Shown piece after piece: positions 7,401-9,864 of a stretch of 9,864 nt of DNA. The stretch covers positions 1 to 9,864 of the forward strand of contig JAFYYE010000077.1 in the NCBI GenBank assembly GCA_017557715.1, in the 5' to 3' direction. Each line of letters begins with the position of its first letter. Position 1 is the first letter of the stretch. The stretch comes from Pseudobutyrivibrio sp. (GTDB taxonomy: Bacteria > Bacillota > Clostridia > Lachnospirales > Lachnospiraceae). The position numbers and the translations under genes are program-made. The notes below the pieces were generated by a model, which did not search any database, was not told where the DNA came from, and worked only from the letters and a program-made list of their open reading frames with translations.

Positions 7401-8876
7401 ATATTCGCCACCGTTTAACTCATCATAGTTAAAACCATCCTGTGATGTGGCAAAATAGATATTTTCTCCAGAAACTGTGTTACCTGTAAAATAAGCGAAA
7501 AGATAGTCTGTAGTCTTTTCCTGCTTGTACTTAGCTTTAACAGTAACTTCAAATTCCTTTTCCTTCTTATCTCCATCAAGCTCTATAGTAGCTGTAAGCT
7601 TTACCTTTACATCCTTCGCCTGACGTGTTACAACACCTGCTGGTGTTGATGCATAGTCTTCATTCTTAGATGCCTTATCTGTAATGACATCTGTGTCAGC
7701 TGATTTCCATGTGATTTTTGAACCATACTTTCCTTCTGCTGGAAGGTTGATGTTTCCTCTAATGTCATCAGCATTAAATATTTCAAGAACTTCATAATCT
7801 GCCTGAAGCTTATCGCTAACAACCTCTGGCTCTTCTGACTCCTCAGGCTTTTCTGTAATCTTCTCCTCAAACTGGGAATATAAATCAGAAACTTCTGATG
7901 CCTTCATAGCACCTTCGTAAATTCGATAATCATCAATATATCCACCGAAGTATTCACCGCCATCCCAATTTGCCTTACCAACCTGAAGAATGCTGTTATC
8001 CTTCAACATCTTTCTCATATCAGTGTCAAAAGAATAGTCATTCTTCTTATCTTTAAGCTTTCCATTTTCATAGACAGCTGTATAATCCTTGCCAAGAACA
8101 ATTACTATGTGATCCCATTTGCTCTTTATTCCGCTTACTGAAAGCTGACTTGGACGGTCATTATCTTCTGAATTATATCTTTCAACCGTAATATTGCTAC
8201 CTAAATCCAATGCACCAATATACTTTTCACTGCGATAAACCTGATTACTCTTGTTTGGTGCAGCATAGAATGTCCAGCTCTTTCCGCTCTTGTCTGCCTG
8301 TCGAAGGTAAGAAATTGTTATCTCTTCCTTATCAGTAAGAAGGCTTTCACCGTCTTTTGTCTCGACTTCAAGATAAGCATTCTCGCCATTGAAAAATGCT
8401 GCATTCCTAACAAGGTCTGTATCCCCAATTTTTACTCCATGGTTTATAGCCTTTGCTCCAGCTCCTTCAAAACCAGACTCCTCATCATCAAAATCAAATG
8501 AAGCAATAAGCTTCACTTCTTCAGAAGCACTAGCTTTAAGCTTCTTTGATGCAACCTCTTCTTTTTCTTCCTCTTTTTCTTCTGAATCTTGATCTTCTTC
8601 CTTTTCCCGCTCTTCTGATTCAGTAGCTTCAGTGGCTTCTTCTGATTCAATCTCTTCTGATTCTGTCTCTTCAGAATCTTCTCCAGAAATCTCTTCTGCT
8701 GCTTCTTCTACTTCATCTGATTCTTCAGCAGTAGGTTCCACAGTTTCTTCTGCCTGCACTTCCTCAGCAACATTCTCCTCGGCATTTGCGATGAGACTTA
8801 CATCACTACCAATGGTAGTGATAGCCATTGCTGAGCAAAGAGCCACAGACATTACTCTGCTCTTAACCCCTTTCAT
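1479..8876 (-). CDS. Giant secreted, surface-anchored multi-domain glycanase (GH43 + GH30 + GH43_24-like), predicted type II arabinogalactan-degrading
   Basis: This is a 2465-residue exported polysaccharide degrader. Visible modules are: signal peptide 1-32 (cleavage after ANA); Glu/Ser/Thr acidic stalk 33-117; LamG-like jelly roll about 121-336; Ig-like domain about 355-450; GH43 propeller about 456-755 with RDP (D505), D630, WAPE (572-575) and VEGP (E691) in the catalytic positions; jelly-roll module A about 781-948; GH30 about 958-1492 with FQGWGTSLCWWAN, acid/base E1176 (NEP) and nucleophile E1277; F5/8 type C domain about 1512-1656; second GH43 about 1660-2041 with QAHGG, ERPK, SREAPAMF, SGCTGWAPN and MGDRW, as in exo-beta-1,3-galactanases; Big_4-like domain 2045-2121; module B 2122-2291; PT/SG linker; acidic stalk 2380-2425; membrane segment about 2438-2460 and RKRKL tail. 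The GH30 resembles beta-1,6-galactanases (GH30_5). The first GH43's substrate is unresolved (arabinofuranosidase likely). Start is ATG at 8876 with GGAGGT at 8887-8882. The frame is intact. Module families are secure; the arabinogalactan target is inferred. Confidence 0.9.
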   Translation of the reverse strand: MKGVKSRVMSVALCSAMAITTIGSDVSLIANAEENVAEEVQAEETVEPTAEESDEVEEAAEEISGEDSEETESEEIESEEATEATESEEREKEEDQDSEEKEEEKEEVASKKLKASASEEVKLIASFDFDDEESGFEGAGAKAINHGVKIGDTDLVRNAAFFNGENAYLEVETKDGESLLTDKEEITISYLRQADKSGKSWTFYAAPNKSNQVYRSEKYIGALDLGSNITVERYNSEDNDRPSQLSVSGIKSKWDHIVIVLGKDYTAVYENGKLKDKKNDYSFDTDMRKMLKDNSILQVGKANWDGGEYFGGYIDDYRIYEGAMKASEVSDLYSQFEEKITEKPEESEEPEVVSDKLQADYEVLEIFNADDIRGNINLPAEGKYGSKITWKSADTDVITDKASKNEDYASTPAGVVTRQAKDVKVKLTATIELDGDKKEKEFEVTVKAKYKQEKTTDYLFAYFTGNTVSGENIYFATSQDGFNYDELNGGEYVLTSEKGEKGLRDPYIMRSHEGDKFYMIATDLSIGRNGDWGRAQNAGSQAIMVWESTDLINWSKQRMVTITDSIDAGCTWAPEAYYDEITGEYVVFWASKIANDNYSLQRIYYSKTRDFNTFTKPQVWIDRKTASTIDTTVVAGNDGYLYRISKNEGNATLEDGTKVTGSTVYMERAKSLFGTWTKVKAPSLEKIGGVEGPTSYKLNTDDADEDTWCVLLDHFGGKGYAPVVTTDLANGEFKVPSKYSLPKAPRHGTVLNITSDECKALVDHYGIKEPEEDPTEIKVPEDVLFFIDSGADSSTKYDEINKKHKLLNEAPDQIYEEGTWGIVNEGETNDGRYNSDADDVYSDGWWARGGKNCEYIVPLANGEYKATAIYNEWWSVTRPMKFYVTYTNDEGKQIKTEAKKVTISGSTPRTMVTLSFKVENVAKSTEVHFITEKDGSSDPVISGLMISGTAQPESTKEVDYDTTIKLTPATNTRFNDTDGDSFGEFQGWGTSLCWWANRLGYSEKLTKEAAKAFFSDDGLNLNIGRYNVGGGDDPDEKNHPSHIIRSDSGVPGYCVDVTKMDLTKHKLSYYVDKFDRADKTSGYAWNYDWSADQNQLNILIAAAKASGDDFIAEAFSNSPPYFMTVSGCSSGNTDANKDNLREDCVEAFACYMADVIEHINNEENGVKFQSTTPMNEPYTNYWQANSNKQEGCHFDLGESQSRILVALNKELKNKGIDIIISASDETSIDTAIDSYKALSDEAKDVVTRIDTHTYSGSKRSELAKTAAAGKENLWMSEVDGAFTGGQSAGEMSAAIGMGGRIATDIKGLDCTAWIMWNAVDMHVDSSKAGQVWVKKGSDNDYLSASDMEKAWKSRTSNGYWGVAAADHDNEKLILSKKYYGFGQYTRYIRPGMTIIGANGSTLAAYDPKEDKLVVVAINSNKNDKMAKIDMSGFDELTENTKVTAIRTSGSLADGENWADVSTEDSITVSSEDAAVYANLLANSITTYIMEGVHYSGKGSGEETGDGPAVDRDMSKLEEIELTKDMLSGSTPWNNDKNADVDKTIDGNLSTFFDGLEGGYLTVDLGEATEIKAFSFAPRKGYTSRMLGGAFYGSVDGEKYVMLHEISSTEAPEADVLTTVFAEEFEKAGGKYRYFKYEPADGQCANIAEIKLYRAKTEKEITTYSSFSGAKGAVYTDTNGNVIQAHGGQIQKLTVDGVTKYYWIGEDKTNDYRPCPGVHLYSSEDLYNWTDEGLVLRTMTSESDFDNEYFKALYGGRNNGELSEKQKAIYTDLWAGSSNAGCVIERPKMLYNEKTGKYVLFFHADGNSPYSSDSSSDYAKAKLGIAVSDTVNGPYKLLGTYLLHTNTGYDSDWDAENGHVRDMNVFKDDDGTAYVMYSSDGNANMYIAKLNDDYTGLALSGEDENGNPVGVEGVDYTVNFVGESREAPAMFKKGNKYYMITSGCTGWAPNAAKYAVADLVLGPWTLKNNPCTDDGASTTYDTQSTCVVDLGEGRFMYMGDRWSNPDKGYLLRDSRYVWLPIEFTSDGGIKIEKLSNWDLSIFDSLKSYDVLTKLPETAASVTELKEALPKQLEIRYEGSETTEFVDVVWEEVTANDYAVGDVTVKGTLANGRNVTFTAQVVNDKLIYFFDCAATQEGVTDVDDSFYTAIKNKVGKQLLNSELDQAYRSDNHAGYAGSLTDDIGVKNSSSDIWGHGFWARGNKNVDYSFDLKAGKYAVDLGFAEWWNTTRPLRITVYADGEEISGKNFTLKSSDTANQQTVLFELEKAATVTVSVSKTGNPDGVLSWIALIKTDLAKVEPTPEPAPTPAPTPTPRPSTGGQSGSGSSSGGSSSGSSSGGTASQVRPTPTPTPEVVVADEQVPLAGEAKPATKPSAGNKPKNNEVTEEVAAEETEATETVEDTEAIETEATETEQADSDTQEIEDAETPTTAMDEGSSSFGKIVAAVLAGLAVLAAAVYSIFFRKRKL
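1482..1604 (-). other. C-terminal anchor: hydrophobic segment, basic tail, sortase-like TPTTA motif
   Basis: The last 41 residues of the giant protein have the order of a cell-wall sorting signal: a short motif TPTTA (2425-2429), a ten-residue polar spacer, a hydrophobic stretch from about 2438 to 2460, then RKRKL. A canonical LPxTG is absent; TPTTA keeps the Pro and Thr positions and ends in Ala, like the LPNTA motif of some class D sortases. The alternative is simple retention as a C-terminal membrane anchor. Surface attachment is well supported; sortase cleavage is speculative. Confidence 0.55.
1827..1994 (-). repeat. Low-complexity Pro-Thr and Ser-Gly linker coding repeat
   Basis: Residues about 2295-2350 of the giant protein consist of PTP/APTP repeats, a Ser-Gly run and a second PTPTPTP run. 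This is a flexible linker, possibly glycosylated, that spaces the catalytic modules from the cell envelope. Confidence 0.8.
2004..2513 (-). repeat. Duplicated jelly-roll-like module, copy B (residues about 2122-2291)
   Basis: This is the C-terminal copy of a module also found at residues about 781-948. It shares LLN..LDQ.Y, FWARGNKN (2195-2202; WWARGGKN in copy A) and EWWNTTRP (2222-2229; EWWSVTRP in copy A) in the same order and spacing. The Trp/Arg-rich conserved patches suggest a carbohydrate-binding face. I cannot assign it to a named CBM family. The copies have diverged strongly, so the duplication is old. Confidence 0.75.
2514..2744 (-). other. Big_4-like Ig domain region of the giant glycanase
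   Basis: Residues about 2045-2121 carry a pattern typical of bacterial Ig-like domain group 4: LPE...VTELKEALPKQLEIRY, then VDVVWEEV, then YAVGDVTVKGTLANG and a final strand ending in AQVVND. It is a spacer between the second GH43 and jelly-roll copy B and is not catalytic. Confidence 0.65.
2754..3899 (-). other. Second GH43 catalytic domain, exo-beta-1,3-galactanase-like (GH43_24 type)
   Basis: Residues about 1660-2041 form a five-bladed propeller with the GH43_24 signatures VIQAHGG (1681-1687), IERPKMLYN (E1784), HVRDMNVFKDDDG (D1861), SREAPAMF (E1925), SGCTGWAPN (1941-1949), TQSTCVV (Q1982) and MGDRW (1997-2001). Known members release galactose from beta-1,3-galactan and bypass beta-1,6 side branches. 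E1925 is the expected general acid. Q1982 aligns with the glutamine reported to stand in for the missing general base in this subfamily. Confidence 0.8.
3909..4343 (-). other. F5/8 type C (discoidin, CBM32-like) domain
   Basis: Residues about 1512-1656 match the discoidin fold: NNDKNADVDKTIDGNLSTFF, GGYLTVDLGEATEIKAFSFAPR, RMLGGAFYGSVDGEKYVML, a YRYFKYEP strand and the closing CANIAEIKLYRA. Such domains often bind galactosides in multi-modular glycanases. The specific ligand is not readable here. Confidence 0.8.
4401..6005 (-). other. GH30 catalytic domain, beta-1,6-galactanase-like (GH30_5 type)
   Basis: Residues about 958-1492 form a GH30 (alpha/beta)8 barrel with its side beta-domain. The start FQGWGTSLCWWANRLGYS (985-1002), NIGRYNVGGG (1022-1031), SNSPPYFMT (1116-1124), TTPMNEPYTNYW (acid/base E1176), THTYSG (1251-1256) and LWMSEVDG (nucleophile E1277) are all present. 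Both catalytic glutamates are intact. The GWGTSLxWWAN opening is what I know from the beta-1,6-galactanase/galactobiohydrolase group rather than from xylanases or glucosylceramidases. Confidence 0.82.
6033..6536 (-). repeat. Duplicated jelly-roll-like module, copy A (residues about 781-948)
   Basis: This is the first copy of the module repeated at residues about 2122-2291. The conserved order is FFIDSGA, LLNEAPDQIYEEGTWG, DGWWARGGKN (843-852), LANGEYKATAIYNEWWSVTRP and a final hydrophobic strand. It sits between the first GH43 and the GH30, where carbohydrate-binding modules often lie. Its family is not identified. Confidence 0.75.
6612..7511 (-). other. First GH43 catalytic domain (arabinofuranosidase-like, subfamily unresolved)
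   Basis: Residues about 456-755 carry the GH43 propeller pattern: LFAYFTGN, ENIYFATSQDGFNYDELNGG, GEKGLRDPYIMR (base candidate D505), IMVWESTDLINWS, GCTWAPEAYYDEITGEYVVFWAS, IDTTVV (modulator candidate D630) and GGVEGPTSYKL (acid candidate E691). All three catalytic carboxylates appear present. Family membership is secure. An arabinofuranosidase or galactofuranosidase side-chain activity is inferred from context. Confidence 0.78.
7869..8516 (-). other. LamG/concanavalin-like lectin domain
   Basis: Residues about 121-336 match the LamG-like jelly roll: SFDFDDEESGFEG, AAFFNGENAYLEV, EEITISYLRQ, WDHIVIVLGKDYTAVYENGKL and GGYIDDYRIYEGAMKASEVSDLY. The last motif is the typical closing strand and helix. 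It is an accessory binding or spacing domain at the N-terminus. Confidence 0.8.
8526..8780 (-). repeat. Low-complexity Glu/Ser/Thr stalk coding repeat
   Basis: Residues 33-117 of the giant protein are dominated by Glu with Ser, Thr and Ala (SEEIESEEATEATESEE and similar). It follows the signal peptide directly. A related Glu/Thr stretch lies near the C-terminus (residues 2380-2425). Both look like extended, highly charged stalks. The purine-rich coding strand produces a spurious serine-rich open frame on the plus strand. Confidence 0.8.
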
Positions 8877-8947
8877 ACCATACCTCCATTTTCTTCATAT
8901 ATGTGGGATTCCCCTTCACAAAAATCCCGCTTTTATTCTCACTGAAA

Positions 8948-8976
8948 ATGGTAAATTGAATCCTAAGTTAAGTAAA
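8948..8976 (-). promoter_or_regulatory. Candidate sigma-A-type promoter of the giant glycanase gene
   Basis: TTTACT (8976-8971, 4/6) and TACCAT (8953-8948, 4/6) are separated by 17 bases, which would give a leader of about 65 bases. The match is weak. Another weak pair (TTGTGA at 9003-8998 with TATTCT) lies just upstream. The rest of the AT-rich 8877-9079 gap shows no better site, so an activator may be needed. Confidence 0.3.
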
Positions 8977-9070
8977 TAGAATATTTTTCACAGTTTCTTC
9001 ACAAACACCTAAAATTTTTCCCCTTGACATTATTACGGTTTTTCAGACTTTAAAAAACGACTAAAAAGTG

Positions 9071-9106
9071 TGAAAAAATAAAGACTCAGGAGGCACCTGA
9101 GTCTTT
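9071..9106 (-). terminator. Intrinsic terminator after the small SGIRP protein gene
   Basis: An 11-bp perfect stem (9106-9096 with 9090-9080) around a 5-base loop is followed on the minus strand by ATTTTTTCA. It lies 21 bases past the TAA stop at 9127. Together with the terminator at 1421-1457 it isolates the giant gene as its own transcription unit. Confidence 0.9.
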
Positions 9107-9126
9107 AAATATCTAAATATATTCAA

Positions 9127-9444
9127 TTACAATGAAAAATTTTCTAATCCATTGTTATCAGATGAAGATGCATCTACTGAATTGTTCTTTACCAAATATT
9201 GGTAACGATGAATCGCTGTATCATTCTTCATATCTGTGACAGCCTTCGCAATATTCTTTGCTGCAGTCTTTCCCGCCTCACTAATGGTAAGAGATGCAGC
9301 TATATCTTTGTCGTAAGCCGATGCCTGAGATTGAACATCCTCCACTGGTGCTTTTTCATTCACCGGTGCATTAATCTCAGCTCCAAGCTTCTTTATATTG
9401 TTATCATAGAACCCATCTGATGGGCGAATTCCTGAAATATTCAT
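9127..9444 (-). CDS. Small SigD-type-promoter-driven protein with SGIRPSDGFYD N-terminus (function unknown, probably motility-linked)
   Basis: This 105-residue protein has no signal peptide, no membrane segment, no cysteine and no tryptophan. It opens with MNISGIRPSDGFYDNNIKKL, has a polar, Ala/Glu-rich and probably disordered middle, then a likely helix (AKAVTDMKNDTAIHRYQYLV, about residues 67-86) and a C-terminal ENFSL. From memory, unverified, similar SGIRP-GFYD proteins occur in flagellated Lachnospiraceae without assigned function. The ATG at 9444 follows GGAG (9455-9452) by seven bases. The upstream element TAAA-N15-GTCGATAT is an almost perfect match to the SigD/FliA flagellar promoter, and an intrinsic terminator follows the gene. 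It is therefore probably a monocistronic gene of the motility or late-flagellar regulon. A real gene is likely from start, RBS, promoter and terminator; the role is inferred only from the promoter. Confidence 0.8.
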   Translation of the reverse strand: MNISGIRPSDGFYDNNIKKLGAEINAPVNEKAPVEDVQSQASAYDKDIAASLTISEAGKTAAKNIAKAVTDMKNDTAIHRYQYLVKNNSVDASSSDNNGLENFSL

Positions 9445-9476
9445 TACATAACTCCATATTTATCTTTGTACTTAAT

Positions 9477-9503
9477 ATATCGACCTACAAGATAAATACT
9501 TTA
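9477..9503 (-). promoter_or_regulatory. SigD/FliA-type flagellar promoter
   Basis: On the minus strand TAAA (9503-9500) is followed after exactly 15 bases by GTCGATAT (9484-9477). The Bacillus SigD consensus is TAAA-N15-GCCGATAT, so this matches 11 of 12 positions with ideal spacing. Transcription would start near 9470, about 25 bases before the ATG at 9444, leaving room for the GGAG site. It lies in the gap after nrdR and should serve only the small gene. Confidence 0.75.
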
Positions 9504-9522
9504 CTCCCTTTATTACCAATAA

Positions 9523-9864
9523 CTATTTATCTAATACCCTCTTAAGCTCTTCCATAAAGGTATTAACATCCTTAAATTCTCGGTAAACAGATGCAAAACG
9601 AACATATGCAACTGGATCCACATTCTCAAGATGCTCCATAACGATTTCACCGATACGTGTACTAGGGATTTCCTTTTCCTCAAGAGAGAAAATCTCTGTC
9701 TCGATTTCGTCTACGACCTTTGAAATCTGTGAGGCTGAAACTGGGCGCTTGCGACATGCAATGAGAACGCCCTTCTCAATCTTGGTTCTGTCGTATGGCT
9801 CACGATTGTTATCTTTCTTAATTACAATCAAAGGAATGGTTTCTACCTTTTCATAGGTAGTGAA
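9523..9864 (-). CDS. nrdR: Transcriptional repressor NrdR (3' part, N-terminus outside window)
   Basis: The visible 113 residues begin with FTTYEKVETIPLIVIKKDNN, which corresponds to the linker after the zinc ribbon in NrdR, and continue through the complete ATP-cone (REPYDRTKIEKGVLIACRKRPVS to VDPVAYVRFASVYREFKDVNTFMEEL). NrdR is a cytosolic repressor of ribonucleotide reductase genes; the ATP-cone senses ATP/dATP and the zinc ribbon binds NrdR boxes. About 35-40 N-terminal residues with the CxxC pairs lie beyond 9864, since family members are about 150 residues. The codon at 9831-9829 is TTG (Leu) within the gene; the reading frame stays open to the window edge, so it is not the start. The gene ends with TAG at 9523. 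No strong terminator follows; only a weak AT-rich inverted repeat is seen near 9508-9522. Confidence 0.96.
   Translation of the reverse strand, partial: FTTYEKVETIPLIVIKKDNNREPYDRTKIEKGVLIACRKRPVSASQISKVVDEIETEIFSLEEKEIPSTRIGEIVMEHLENVDPVAYVRFASVYREFKDVNTFMEELKRVLDK

Noticed and set aside
8526..8780. A CRISPR-like or tandem DNA repeat array in the TCTTCT-rich stretch
   Set aside because: No fixed repeat unit or spacers; it is a codon-level low-complexity tract encoding the Glu/Ser stalk.
8877..8881. Alternative upstream ATG next to the giant gene's ribosome binding site
   Set aside because: It lies directly against GGAGGT with no spacing and reads Met-Val-stop, out of frame with the real gene.
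8632..8979. Plus-strand serine-rich open frame of 115 codons across the giant gene's 5' end
   Set aside because: It is the antisense of the GAA/GAG-rich stalk and runs into the promoter region; composition is fully explained by the shadowed repeat.
9508..9522. Terminator for nrdR
   Set aside because: The inverted repeat TTATT/AATAA is purely AT with a three-base loop and no U-run, too weak to call.
9829..9831. TTG as the start of the nrdR product
   Set aside because: The frame continues upstream to the window edge as FTTYEKVETIP, which is NrdR sequence, so TTG is an internal leucine codon.

Overview
The window reads as a low-to-mid GC Firmicutes chromosome, most likely a flagellated gut or rumen Lachnospiraceae (Butyrivibrio, Pseudobutyrivibrio or Roseburia type). 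The basis is strong GGAGG ribosome binding sites, Clostridia-type housekeeping genes, a very large secreted multi-domain glycanase and a flagellar-sigma-type promoter. The genus is an inference. Every supported gene is on the minus strand, so transcription runs from high to low coordinates. The open frames on the plus strand are antisense shadows.

In transcription order the layout is as follows. (1) 9864-9523 holds the 3' part of nrdR, the ribonucleotide reductase repressor, cut by the window edge. (2) 9444-9127 encodes a small 105-residue protein with a SGIRPSDGFYD N-terminus. It sits behind a close match to the SigD/FliA flagellar promoter and ends at a clear intrinsic terminator. (3) 8876-1479 is one giant gene of 2465 codons for a secreted, surface-anchored polysaccharide-degrading enzyme. 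Its modules in order are: signal peptide, acidic stalk, LamG-like lectin fold, Ig-like domain, a first GH43, a jelly-roll module (copy A), GH30, F5/8 type C, a second GH43 resembling exo-beta-1,3-galactanases (GH43_24), a Big_4-like Ig domain, jelly-roll copy B, a Pro/Thr/Ser/Gly linker, an acidic stalk and a C-terminal membrane segment with a basic tail. (4) 1410-871 is a YqeG-family HAD phosphatase and (5) 844-398 is rpiB; these two form a short operon. (6) 303-1 is the 5' part of the trigger factor gene tig, with its own near-perfect sigma-A promoter overlapping the end of rpiB.

The centre of interest is the giant protein. Its GH30 resembles the endo-beta-1,6-galactanase group (GH30_5), its second GH43 resembles the exo-beta-1,3-galactanase group, and its first GH43 is plausibly an arabinofuranosidase or related debranching enzyme. 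Together they match the linkages of type II arabinogalactan (arabinogalactan proteins of plants). The gene would therefore encode a one-chain arabinogalactan-degrading machine displayed on the cell surface. It lies between two intrinsic terminators, so it looks like a self-contained transcription unit placed among core genes.
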